From assembly GCF_019112545.1 (NCBI RefSeq), contig NW_025064928.1:145785-209784 (forward strand): DNA of 64,000 bases, in the 5' to 3' direction. This stretch comes from Guyanagaster necrorhizus. Taxonomy: Eukaryota; Basidiomycota; Agaricomycetes; Agaricales; Physalacriaceae. A program made the translations under genes and the position numbers. The notes beneath the pieces are model-generated. The model was given only the letters and a program-made list of their open reading frames with translations, did not search any database and had not been told where the DNA came from. This document shows, in pieces, positions 36,261-47,759 of this stretch (positions within the stretch are counted from its first letter, which is position 1; every line of letters begins with the position of its first letter).

Positions 36261-38846
36261 ATGGCTGACACCACGCAAACATTCCCCCCGTGGTTGACCC
36301 AAGTCGTGTCGACTGTCACTGACGACAGAGGCATTCCCCTTGCCACCGTCACCTCGGTTATGTACTTGCCGTTGACATACTATGGGCCCAGCGTGCGTCA
36401 CACTCTCTCGATATCCAAGTTTAATAGTTACATGAATGTCCCTAGATTCCGTTGGGTTCAGACTGGACTTACGGTGGTCTAACCTCTCCTGCTTCCACTG
36501 CAACATCCATTACTGAAACCTCAATAACTACTGCGATACCTACAACCACCTCATCTGCGATACCTTCAACCTCATCAACAATATCTTCATCTTCATCTTC
36601 TGTATCTTCAACTTCATCTGCGATACCTTCTTCATCCACCTCTTCGTCGTCCAATTCGTTGACATCATCAATCTCCGCATCGTCCACTTCATCTGTGCCC
36701 CTCACTGCATCGTCCACGTCATCCCACTCTTCTACCTCAACCCTACCCCCGAGTTCTCAAAGCGGACGCCTCGGCAAAGCCCAAATTGCCGGCCTCGTTG
36801 TGGGCTCTGTTCTCACGCTTGTGGTTCTTCTCACCATTGGGATATGTTATCTTCGGAGCAGGGATTATCGTCGCCGTCAGCAACGTCTTGAAGCTGATTT
36901 TCAAGAAAAAGACACCAGTTATGTCATGATTGATACTGAGGGCCGCCAGGCTGGGGAAGGTTCACCACGGGGTAGCGGGGAAGAGGTTGATCCTTTCCTT
37001 CAGCGAAGTCGTGGTGCTCCAGCTGTTCCACCGAAACGGAAGGGTGGTGCCAAACCAGGACCTTTTAGGAGAAAAGCCGCGCCGGCAGAGGTCAGAAACG
37101 TCCCTATCAATGGAAGCGCATCCTCCAAAAATAGTAGTGGAAAGAACACCTCTTCGACAGGTTCTGGCTATGGTTCTCTTTTAGATCATCCCACTATCCA
37201 CTTTAATCCGGATGATGAGTATCGACCGGGATATAATCCTCCCACCCCCGAGCCTCTTCATACTTTGGTAGAAGAATCAGTCTTGCAGGCCTCCGACGGT
37301 GGAGATACCGATTTTGGTCCTCCCATGCCTCCTCCTCCATTGGTTGATCCAGAATCTCATTCTAGTAGAGACTCCTCGCGTAATTCTCGCCAAACACATC
37401 GATCATCATATCCCATTGATGGAGATGAACCTGCTATGTTGGCAACGGCCCGGCGTGTACGGGTTGAAGACCTTGGCCCTCGAACATCTCCGTTATCGTC
37501 CAATTCACCTCTTCATTCACCTGAGCATCCTAGTACAAGTGATGCCGCCAGACACAGTGGCGGTCTCCTCGGACTTGGAAGTTTGGTTGGCTTAGGGCGG
37601 ATCAGCAATCTGTTCAAAAGCTTGGACTCTTCGTCTCGAAGGCATTCACGTGTTTCCTCTGAGGATCTCGAGTCGGGTCAAGCTCTGCTTGGTAATGTTT
37701 CGCCTGAAATGTCCGACCAACGTCCTCTCGCACCCGCAATGAGTACGATGAGTGACCGGCCAATGTCGAGTGTTAGTGCTAGGAGTGCAGCGTCTGGTGC
37801 GACGGTGTATCATGATGCACAATCTTCCATGCCTAGCACGCCTGTCCTGGCTGGTGTTCCCGTACTTACCCCTCCTCCCCGCGCCCTTGCTGCACCAAAC
37901 CAGGCGGAACTGGGTATCTGGAGCCCTGGCTCTGTCGAACGGATGAGGCACCATGCCTCTGCACTTGGAGACTCGTATATCGCAGAGACGTCGACGGCTC
38001 CGAGCGTCCCTACGTCGCCGGTGACACCAGTATTCGGGGGTCCCATCGATATCCTTGATATGCCTGCCCCACGAGGTATCTCGCCGTTTACGTCGGCGTC
38101 TTCGATGAAGGATACTCCAAGCAACAGTAGTTTCGGCACTAAGCTACTTTCATATGCTCCAGGATTGCCTTTACCGACGTCTCCACGGATATGGGGAGAT
38201 ATTACAGGCACTACCTCTTCGACAGGCTCCTTCGCTGGTGGAACAGACGGAGCCGCGGATGTCACCATCGATATCCTTGAGGAGGAGCCTCCCTCTGCCG
38301 GGGATGGATGGAGGTCTCTAGCTGGTGTCGTACCCAGCAGCGTGGACGAAGTGGGACGAAGGACAACATTCGGATTGGTAAGGTCTCAATGTTTTCAAAA
38401 TGAATTCTTTTGCTCACCTTTTCCCGTAGCCCCAGTCTGTTCACCAGCCTGGCCAATACTCCGAGCAAGAATCATTAAGCTCGATGCGCTCTCATCTAAG
38501 CCCAGGATCGAGGAGTTCTGCGGGTTCGGCCCCTGCTTCGCGGCGGGATCTCTCTGTCGGAACTGGCTCATCAAAGAGTCAGGGGACCGCCAGCGGCTCT
38601 TCGCTAGCTCATACAGGTAGCATCTCTTCAGATGGACGCCATAGACACCGCGCACAGGGTCCTATATCTCCAGCGCTATCTGCCTTTGGACTCGTCAGCC
38701 CGACTTCGTCAGTGGCATCCCCTCATAGGGCACATTTCTCGGCTTCGTCGTCCATGGGGACGCGACGGAGTGCAACGGACGATTCAGGTCCCATAAGCCC
38801 ACTCCCCTGGGCTGGGGGCCTAGATCAAAATTGGAAACCTACATAA
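36261..38846 (+). CDS. Single-pass membrane protein with Ser/Thr-rich ectodomain and long cytoplasmic tail
   Basis: Three exons joined by GT-AG introns (near 36396-36447 and 38379-38429). The first reads FPPWLTQVVSTVTDDRG; the second holds a Ser/Thr-rich, mucin-like segment (about 36490-36750), then a membrane helix IAGLVVGSVLTLVVLLTIGICYL and a basic stop-transfer RSRDYRRRQQR. The remaining 550 residues are disordered, Ser/Pro-rich, ending PLPWAGGLDQNWKPT at 38846. The plan resembles fungal Wsc/Mid2/Skg6-type surface proteins, without a recognisable WSC domain. No signal peptide is visible from the ATG at 36261, so a further 5' exon may be missing. Role unknown. Confidence 0.65.
36489..36756 (+). 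repeat. Ser/Thr codon-rich low-complexity tract
   Basis: Repeated tcatc/tcttc/tctgc codons for Ser and Thr within the membrane-protein gene; prone to length change. Confidence 0.6.
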
Positions 38847-39829
38847 CTAACACCATTCATTCGATGTGCGTTAGACACGCATACAGCGCGCAAGTCACCA
38901 TGAGTCATTGGACGAGTTCGATTTCACTCTTTTTTCCCCGAACCGCTGTCCTTTTTCTTATCGAAATCTTGGACTTTTTTTCTTTGCTTCATTTAAGGCT
39001 GCCAAGCCTACCGATACTGTATTCGTTGTCTTTTGGGTGTTATCGAGATTTGATCTATCCATTTCATTTGTTATACTGTATCCTTACGACTTGCCATGAT
39101 CATGTCCTGATATGCATTGCTGTTCACCTCTTCTTCGAATTTACATCGCCTGTAATCACAACGAGTACTTAGATGTAAAAAAAGTTCTAAAACTTACTAT
39201 AAGTTACAACTCAGTTAAGAGTAAGTTGCGAATTTGTGGCACTCGTTTGCCTTCATCTTTCTCTTCGAACCGCTATTCTGTATTCGTAAAGCATTCCCGG
39301 ATCCTCCCCTTGCTTCATTTCAAGTTGTTGCACGCGCCAATATGGGCAAAGTCCCCTTTATGTCTCAGCCATATGCGCGATCATCAAGGATCGCAATGAT
39401 CTGCATATACCCGTAACTCTTTTGAACCGCAATTTCCATGACGGCCGTCGAATCATCGTGATCATCCTATATGTATGGTTCTTCGAACTTGGCACATACC
39501 ATGGGCTGTGAAATATATTTTTCTTCGCTCTGAGAGTGACACTAGTCGTGCGTCGCGCCTTCCACCAGACTTAGTTATGACCCCCTCAAACGAGTTTCTC
39601 TTACATTGGCGTCTTGAAATCAATTCCATTCTGCGGACTTAGTCTATCTTTCCTGGTGCTGCTTTGTATATGAGTTCATTTCAGTGCTCTGCCCATTACC
39701 AGTGCTCGCCGTGGTAGTAGTGAATGGTATAAAAGCGCGTAGACAACGCTATCCCTTCTCTAGAAATAATCCCCACTTCCCTCTATCGATTTACTCGCTT
39801 AAAAAAACATCGACTCGCTCAGCAATGAC
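38847..39829. other. Intergenic
   Basis: T-rich, no gene supported. A TATAAAA at about 39726 lies roughly 100 nt before the secreted-protein relic. Confidence 0.5.
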
Positions 39830-40547
39830 ATGCGTTTCTCATTAGCTATTCCGTTCACCTTGCTGTTGCCATTGCGCCAGCCTTCGCTGGTACTATCAGT
39901 GCTCGCAAGGTCGACGACAGCATTCAGGCTAGGGACTACGGCACGTATGCTCCCTGGAAGCCCACCTGGACCTGGCCAGGACCGGACAAGCACTGTCCAT
40001 ACGACGGTCCTGTTGACTATCCCTGTCTGAGCAACGTATGTTTATTCGTTCTCCTCCGTGCCCCAGTGATTGCTGACAGAGTAATCTAGCCCAAGTGTGG
40101 TTTCTAATGTCCCCACTACTGGCCTGATCCTGGTCGTATTTGGGACACCGTCTTTAACTACACGGATTCCTGGAAGGGTTGGAAGCCTGGAAAGCATGAT
40201 CCATCTCCTGTGGCTACTCCGGCAGGAAAAACTATGAGATTGGTACGCGTGCTTCCTTCGAAGTGATAAAATGTTGACATTGAATCATCATTCAGATTGC
40301 AAGGACCTCTGCTCGGCCCATAAGGACTGCCACTCCTGCCAGGGTAAGTATCTGGTCAGGCTCATTCGACTCTGTTCTGATAAATGCCATTTTCCAAGTT
40401 TACAGCCTCGAAGAGACTGCCGAGCAGTTTATATGCGCGCTCTTTGAAGAGATCATCGACGTATTGGCCTGGGAGGATTATTGCGAGGACGATTGGGTCG
40501 GTGGCAAGAGGTACTACAATACTTCCTACTGGAATGCCCACTATTAG
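39830..40547 (+). pseudogene. Cysteine-rich small secreted protein, broken
   Basis: The ATG at 39830 starts MRFSLAIPFT; the next residues of a signal peptide (LAVAIAPAFAG) lie in another frame, as if one base were lost near 39858. The reading then continues ARDYGTYAPWKPTWTWPG, HCPYDGPVDYPCLSN, PKCGF, a stop codon (about 40108), CPHYWPDPGRIWDTVFN, and after another frame change CGYSGRKNYEI, DCKDLCSAHKDCHSC and FICALFEEIIDVL to a stop at 40547. Introns at about 40036-40089, 40243-40296 and 40346-40401 have normal borders. Two frameshifts and one stop argue for a pseudogene; no known family. Confidence 0.5.
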
Positions 40548-41367
40548 GTGTATCGTGGTGATTTGGCCAGGACCTGAATTGGACCTTTTGGACTTTGTAT
40601 GTATTTTGTTGTGGTAGCTTCTTCTAGCCGGATATTTTATAGGCCTTGACAAAGTTTAGACGATCTTAGTCTGAGGCTGCAATCATTTTTTCGGTCGTAA
40701 TGCATCAATAAAGCTCAAGCGTCTCAAGTTTGATGCATCAACTAAGAGCAGGAAAAAAGTTGCTGTCCGAAGACCAGTGGTGGGTATCGATGAGGGAGGA
40801 TAATATGGTAATATACGTGTAGTTTGGAGAACATAAGATCCTGGAATTGAAGCTGGGCTCAGCAGTGTGTTGTTATTGTCAATTGGTTCCCAAGACGCAA
40901 CGTATTGTACCTACTCTTACATACATACGGTTGGTCGGCAGAAGTCATTCCTTTCGATGCAGTTTCTCCTTACCCACTGTAAGAATGATCCTTGTTGAAC
41001 AAACCTACATAGCAAGTTCGCCAGTTGCCATCGTTTTCAAATTCCTTTTATAGGGCCACCAGTGTCTGTATTTCTTCCACGTCGCTTCGCCAAAGATAAT
41101 TGGGCCCATGTGATGTTTGTTGCGTCCCCAGGGCTGAATAATAAGATTGGTGACCTGGTAGTCGTGTCTTGAATACGAGGATGATGCCAACAGACACAAG
41201 GCCCACATTACCAGTCTTGGGTCACAGCCGAACATTCAGTGACTGCTTAAGAAAAAGATTAATTGACATCCAAGCAGGATGTACGGCAGGCGAGGGTCAC
41301 AGGAGAAAACATGTTCATAGCGAAGCATATTGTATAACAAGTGAACATGAAGAGTGGAGTACAACAT
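40548..41367. other. Intergenic
   Basis: No gene supported; contains the 3' flank of RPL31. Confidence 0.55.
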
Positions 41368-41935
41368 TTACTCAGCATCGACGACAACGGTTTCAAGGCC
41401 CTGTTATTTGTCATGAGATACGGATGGACAGAATACAAGATGAAAACGGACCTTGAACGATGTGACGACGATATGCGAAGCGTAGGTGTAAAGCTTCTCC
41501 TTGGCACCCTCGTCATCATTTCGCTTCCCTATTCCTCCGTAAGACCAACAGAATACGGGACGAAAGACCAGGACTCACTCTCCAGCTTCACCCTCAGCCG
41601 GTGGGGCACCGTCTTTATGCCCTGCGCCCACAGAGCCTGGTTAAGTTTTGGGTCAATCCGCACATCGGTCGTTCCCATAGCCTTTTGCGCGAAAGCGACC
41701 ACCGACTTGACTGCCCAAGGGGCGCGCTTCTTGAATGAACGACCGTGAACCCGCTTGTGGAGGTGAATAGTGTACTCCCGAGTGACAACATCCTCAAGGG
41801 CCGAGCGCTTGCCAGTCTAGCGTACATGTCAATATTGAAATCTATCTGGCGTTGAGATGGTGACCTTTTTGGCGTTAACCTAAGTATACAGTGAGCATCC
41901 AACCACGACAGGAGAACAATGTTGTAACGCACCAT
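41368..41935 (-). CDS. RPL31: 60S ribosomal protein L31 (eL31)
   Basis: Component of the large ribosomal subunit near the exit tunnel. Five exons (41935-41933, 41879-41865, 41816-41579, 41528-41452, 41400-41368) sum to 366 nt, 121 residues. The protein reads [83 protein letters not shown] and [18 protein letters not shown], ending [10 protein letters not shown]. Near-perfect family match. The first exon is just the start codon, immediately followed by the donor gtgcgt, and the second is only 15 nt. All introns are GT-AG. Confidence 0.96.
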
Positions 41936-42506
41936 TTTTTGAAATCTTGAAGTCGGGGAGGTCGATGAAGAGAAATGTGTCGGAACCGTTGTTTGGTCTG
42001 TTGTGTAAATAAGATAAAGTTCAGTGGCTTGCAATCGGCCGGATATTGCCGAGTTCGGCTTCGCACCACCATGCAACATCCGTCTTGCTTTTGCTGTCTC
42101 TTCATTTATAGTGGAATCTGGAAGTATTAATCTGAGCCTTCTCTGAAAAGGTCCTGTATACTCGTATCAAGCTCGCATCGACTTTTTCACGCTCTGGAAT
42201 TCTCTTCTCCATCTTGTGCTCCTCTTCGAATGCGTGCAATATTTCTATGCCTTGTTCGTTTATGGCCAGACGTTTATGAGGTCACACTCCACTTTGCTAG
42301 TGGCCTCCTCAAGTTACAATTTGAATTCGATAACGGACCGTATGTGTATCACCCCACCACGAACCCAACAATCCCAGCACTCTGGGTCGTGATATGCACT
42401 TTGGGTCGCAAGTAGTCCCAAACGAGGACACATAAATAGTCCAACTTGGTTTCAGGATCCTCACCAGTTCTTCCCCGACTAGTTCCTCTTACCAGTACTG
42501 TCTGCT
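41936..42506. other. Divergent intergenic region between RPL31 and the CFEM gene
   Basis: No gene supported; plus-strand ORF 42230-42415 has no motif. Confidence 0.55.
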
Positions 42507-43150
42507 ATGCGCTTTTTCCTCACTGTCTTTTCTGCTTTGTTCGTCACGGCGTGGGGTTCTATGCTCCTGGGCCGTCAAACCTCTTTGCCTGGCAAGCATA
42601 CTTTCCTCACCATTTTTTTCAATGTCATCGTTGACCGATGTGCCAATAGCTTGTGCTACCTCTTGCATCACGAATGTCAGCTACGACAACTGCTCCTCGT
42701 CTGACAACGCCTGTCTGTGCAAGAGCGAGACATACGTCAATACTACTCTAACATGTATCGAGAGCAGTTGTAGCGGGAGTGACCTTACTACTGCTATTGA
42801 GACCGCGGAAGCCCTCTGTGCTGAAGTTGTCCGTCGTGTTTTCTGCGTTTTTTTGTTGACGTTCCGCTGACTCGTCTGCTTCATTAGGGGGTAACTCTCA
42901 GTACGACGGGTCTTCCTACCGGATCTGCTACTAGCTCTGGTGATTCTGTGGCGGCTTCGACCACTGCTTCGAGGTGTGCACACAATTATTCAACCATGTG
43001 ATCCTTAGGTTAACTGAATGATTGAGTAGCGCTGAGTCTTCGTCTACTTCTGCCGCAAGTAACCAGGCAAACGGTGCGCTGGGTCTAAAGAGTGTTCAAG
43101 CACTTATCGGTATCGCCGGTGGCGCTGGTGTTTTGGCTCTTCTCCTTTAA
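42507..43150 (+). CDS. CFEM-domain protein, probably GPI-anchored
   Basis: Cell-surface protein. Signal peptide MRFFLTVFSALFVTAWG; then one CFEM domain with the eight-cysteine pattern, C-x3-C in ACATSC, then NC, ACLC, TC, SSC and ALC. A Ser/Thr-rich stalk follows, and a C-terminal hydrophobic stretch (ALIGIAGGAGVLALLL) fits a GPI signal. Four exons; the first intron (42592-42649) has the donor CTG|gcaagc, the other two are GT-AG. CFEM proteins bind haem or act in adhesion and signalling; which applies here is not clear. The family call rests on cysteine spacing and overall plan. Confidence 0.85.
42592..42649 (+). other. GC-AG intron in the CFEM gene
   Basis: 58 bp, donor CTG|gcaagc, acceptor ccaatag; splicing joins SLP to ACATSC and puts the first CFEM cysteines in frame. 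Confidence 0.8.
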
Positions 43151-43789
43151 GGCGTTGCATTGAAGAGTCTGAAGCATTATGGAGTTACAAATTAACATTA
43201 AGACTGGTTGCTTCCATTATACCTAATACCCTTGCTTTCGTCTTGCATCTATGTATCCAGTCAATATTTGTATGTATCTATTGCTATTATACACTTCTGC
43301 ATACGAACCAACACATGGTGTTGAACGTTACGATCAAAAAAATTTGATGATGATTGCTGTACTGTAAACGAACTGCCGCTTATAGAACAGTGGGTCCACG
43401 TTCAGGAGAAAGTCTCATTCGATGTGGATGCATGTGCATGATCAGTCTGATGTATAGGTCATCTTTAGACCAACGTTTGTACAGATCTACATAAAAGGTG
43501 TCTTTTTCCGGCCATTTGTCGGTATAGCCTTAATGTAGGATGTGAATGTGCGTAAACATCGCTTATTAGTCCTGCGGAATCCACGAAACTTGCAGGGAAA
43601 CATTCCCAGGGCACGGTCAGATGTATCCTCCAGATGGTGTATGTACTTGAATGCAGAGCAGCGATAAGCATACGATCTTAGCTGCGGAACCGAGATAGAA
43701 CGCGTGAACCACATCTGAGCCCAGAGCGCTCATGCAATTTTCCTTGATGTATCGGGTGATCTTAGAACAAGAAAACAAGAGTAGATCCT
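43151..43789. other. Convergent intergenic region
   Basis: No gene supported between the CFEM gene and the UBR7-like gene; short minus-strand ORFs 43465-43714 lack motifs. Confidence 0.55.
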
Positions 43790-45339
43790 TCACGATCGCG
43801 CCACTCCAAGCGCTTTCTCCTCTTGCAACCTGTCAAAAAAGGCTCTGACATCTACCTCACCAACTACCTTTCCTTCTTGGGCAAAGGGACGGAGGTATTT
43901 CAGCAAGTCGTCGCTGCCAACATTTCAGACAGTGTACCAAAGATGAATAAAGTTACCAACCGCATGGCATTGAACGCATGTATTCCATCAATGGCTCTTT
44001 CTCGGGGGAGGCGTGAAAGGGCTCTGATACCCAGTTCTTCAAGAGAGAGTCCTAGGACAGATTTTACATCAGAACACGATCAACGGACGACTTCATGGAG
44101 GTACCCGAATCAGGATCATCAGGGGGTTCATATGTCTCCTCCTCCAAGAGGAGGAACTTGTTGGCTTCGAGAGAAGGAAGGCACTACAATCAGAGTCAGT
44201 TGGGATGTAGCTGTACAGCCGATAAACAAATACCGATCCACAACGACACCACCGGTCTCTGAAGCCCTCGGTGAGAAACACATCGCCTGTTCCAAGGTCA
44301 GGCTTCGATGCAATAAGTATGCCTTGCGCGACTGAGTTAGTAGGGGGTACCAGACATGGAGATTTGGGGTTGGACCCCTCGGTCCGAGTACGTTTGGCTT
44401 CAGGCCCTTCAACAGACGAAGAATGCGCGCGTTTCGACCCGACAGGAACATCAACGTCGACAGTCTCATTTTTTGTCTCTCTGATAACTCTCCAAGGTGC
44501 AGAGACATCATCTCTGACGACGACAAGACAGCCATTGGTTCCAGCGTATCGAAGTAGGGTAGGAATTTTCCTAGCACAAGATGCGCAAACGAAACTATCA
44601 TAGTCAGAAGCGCGTATGAGGGGCGGCGGAAGATCTGAGGACGACGCATCAGATGCACCATCGTCGACATCGTCGCTTTGTGGCTGTGGATCTGCTTGAG
44701 CTTGCGGCTCGTTTGTTGACAATGGGAGGTCTGCATCTGGCCGTTCTCGTAGATTACAGCACGACTCGTGAAACCAATCCTGCCAGGGGTTGTTGAACCA
44801 ATTTTGAAGCACGATTCAGTTTCTTGCACATACCTCACATGCCAAGCATTGAATCATCGTCTCCCTCTCTGTATTGGGGTCATACGGCCTTCCACATCGA
44901 CAAAATACTCCCTTGAAATTCTGTCCATAATGGTTGGTGGTGTTTTCGTCTTCTGGGGTGGTATGGAGAGTACACGGATGGTGCAGGGCAGAGGTAGGAC
45001 AGTCGCAGCAAAAGTCGCGCTTCGGAAATCTTCAAAGGACATGAAATGCGCCTCCCTAGGCTAAATAAAATGACTTACAACTCTACTTGCTCGTGGTCGG
45101 TATGGCAAGCTACCGAGCAAGCTGCACAGATACCACGGGGTAAAGCACAAGTAAGGCAGAGGTATACAGGCTGCCTTTGGATGACTCAATGATAGGGAAT
45201 ATATAACAGACGCGACGAAATCGCACCTGATGGAGCCAAGTGGATATGTGCAACGGTTGAACTGGTGGGGCAGCGCCTCAGCAGCCTCCCTAAGAAGACT
45301 GTCTTGTGTTTCAATGTAGTCCTTCAGCGTCGAAGACAT
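43790..45339 (-). CDS. UBR-box/PHD protein, UBR7/Mlo2-like
   Basis: Putative E3-type ubiquitin ligase of the nucleus. The ATG at 45339 starts MSSTLKDYIETQDSLLREAA. The UBR box follows (RCTYPLGSIR, YLCLTCAVPRGICAACS, CHTDHEQVEL, DFCCDCPT), then a PHD finger (VFCRCGRPYD, MIQCLACE, DWFHESCCNLRERP) separated by an acidic insert from FVCASCARKIPTLLRYAG. The C-terminal part has GTGDVFLTEGFRDRWCRC, YEPPDDPDSG, LEELGIRALSRLPRERAID and LRPFAQEGKVVGEVDVRAFF, ending at 43790. Order and motifs match UBR7. About seven introns with GT donors. Confidence 0.9.
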
Positions 45340-45644
45340 AGGTCTCGAAAGAATAATGGTCAAACAAGCGAAAGTTCGGTCTTGGTGGACGTTCGTGGTG
45401 AAGGCGGTGGTTGCTAATTTAGGCGCGCACGCACACGTGATGTTCTTGCTCTCTGAATGTGACTGGTCAGCGGCGTGGGTGTAAATGCCGTCGTAAAGGC
45501 GGATTCCAAGGGTAGGGAGCGCTTTCGCAGGCCTCTGCATGGCTCTCGAGGTTGTCACAATCTCTGTCGACACAGAGATACAGAGCTCCACTCATCCATG
45601 AAGAGGGATCACTGGTGCTGTCTCTGTCTCAGTGCCGAGTCTCG
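45340..45644. other. Boundary between the UBR7-like promoter and the retroelement
   Basis: No gene seen. CpG is still normal here; it disappears at about 45645. Confidence 0.55.
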
Positions 45645-45988
45645 GCTGATGCTGATTCATGAGAGATGTCAGCACCAGGTGTCTCTTCTTCACTCCCACT
45701 TTCATCCTGCATTCCTAGGTGAGATGAGCTCCATTCTCTCACTGTCAATCTTTTCTGACCACCAATCCCAGGCTTCAAGGCTTCACCTCCTCCTTTGCTT
45801 GTCAGTAACTCCTGTTGCCTGGTGAGGCTCCACCTCTTCCTTTATCTCACAATTGGCTCACTTGAGTAGTCTTGGCTTTGCCAGACCTAACCAATCCTCA
45901 TTCAGTACTACTGGACCATTATTGTACAAGTTATTGAGTTTTTTGTCCAGACATTCATCTCTCAAATGTATTGATCCCATTTATGACC

Positions 45989-47014
45989 TCCAATCCATCA
46001 ACCAATGTTGAAAGTGTCACTGCCTTGGCTAAACATTGTGAAGACCTTGTTGAGGAATGTGTTAGAGGCACCATCAACATTCTTGACTTTGCAGACAGAC
46101 TTCACCAGCTTGGCATTTCATCTGAGGCTGCTGGAGATTACATCAGACTTCTGCAGGAGTGGATTAAGCAAGCTGGCCTGTGGAGCTTGATCATTGCATC
46201 CTCTAACATACAAGATGGTGACAATAAGGATATTGGTGTGACAGACCACAGGGAGGCCACCCCATCAGACTTGTCTCAGGCTGAGATTGAGGAGTTTCAA
46301 CAAAAGCAAGTCAAGAAATCCAAAGCTGCTGCTAAACAGTGTCAAAAAGCCAGATCTCAGGTGGTTGAAGAAGCTGCTTGGGTGATGCTCTGTTCAAAGC
46401 TCCAATTCATTCATCAGACATTTAGTATGAATGATCTTCAGAGCTCCATTGCTACAGTTCTTGCTGGCATTCTGAGGCTTGGTGACACTGTCTCACCAAA
46501 GACAGCTTCTATTTCTCTGATGATTCTTGCTCAAGCACCTCACCTCACATCCATCATTGCCACTGGTATCTCAGATTCTCATCTTGCTGAGTCATTCTAA
46601 CTCAGACAAGTTTATGCCACTGAAAAGTCACTTGATAATCTTATCACAGTTCTTCAAGCCCAGTCTCTGTCTGAACCTATTGCTCAGCCATTCTGGTGAC
46701 TCATTATTCAGGACCAGTATGTTGACTTTTTGAAACTTTTTGCTTCAATAGACCAAGGATATGATTACAATGAGAAGGCAAAAGAGCTTATGGCAGGATA
46801 TGCCATTATCAGGAAGGATGTTTCATCTGCCAAGAAGTCTCTCAGATCAGAATCTGACTGGTGCAGAGTGTATGATGCCTGGGCTAGAGGTGTTCAGGTT
46901 CTTTATCCACACCATGAGGCTGAACTCAAAGTTTACTGGAAATATGTAGTCAAAGTTTTTTGGGCTGCACCTCATGACTCTACAGTTGCTATTCATATTG
47001 ATGAAGAAGTTTGA
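45989..47014 (+). pseudogene. Gag-like ORF of the DIRS-like element
   Basis: One frame from ATG 45989 (MTSNPSTNVESVTALAKHCE) with stops at 46600 and 46699, continuing FLKLFASIDQGYDYNEKAKEL and WCRVYDAWARGVQVLYP to 47014. Helical and charged; function inferred from position only. Confidence 0.5.
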
Positions 47015-47759
47015 CTGCAATATGCTAAGTCTCCTTTTCATATGGACATCTAGAGTGAACTACAAATTCCCATTCTTATTCAGGTCTTTTGCTCTCCTTC
47101 AACTTTTTCAGGCATAAAATGATTTTTGTCTGCTTCACTATCTGCTGCAAAAAGATCAACAGTTTCATGTGAAAACTGGAACCTGAGTTTCTGCCAAGAT
47201 CCATGTACTAATTGCTGTAGGCATGGTACCTGTAGTGAATGTAGCTTAAGACACTGAGCTAGAGACACCATAGAATATGCCAATCTCCTCCAATCAAAAA
47301 GAAGACTTAGATTTGGAAGAGGTAACAGCAAAGGTAGCAGCAGCAGCAGGGTCTAGATCTTTAAAGTCTTAAAAATGCAAATATGAGGACCAGAATATTG
47401 GCTCATGCTTTAGGCATGGTTATGTCTGATCAAATACTTCTATGCCATCCATATCTACATCTTCTGCTGCTCAACCTACTGAGTCAGCTGATTCTCTACT
47501 CTCTTCTTTGCATCTACTCAATGATCTATCCTTGCAGACTATATTACATGCTTTAAAGGATTTTATTGTTAGTTGACACACCATTTAATATCAATCACTT
47601 AGAGAATATCCTTCAGTTTCATCCAAATGAACTCTTCATCTTCTCAGTCATTCATGGTCTTTGGAATGGATCCTGGCCTCTTGACCTTAGTGAATGGGAA
47701 GATTCTCTCTATGACAAGACTGAGAATTATGCCACAAATCCTTGAGATATCAATGAAAT

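Noticed and set aside
36469..36717. Asp/Glu-rich minus-strand ORF of 82 residues
   Set aside because: It is the mirror of the Ser/Thr codon repeat in the plus-strand membrane-protein gene; composition alone explains it.
43823..44335. Plus-strand ORF of 170 residues
   Set aside because: Antisense to the spliced UBR7-like exons, which carry clear conserved motifs on the minus strand.
47341..47350. Short agc repeat resembling a microsatellite
   Set aside because: Only a few units inside the dead retroelement; no sign of functional importance.
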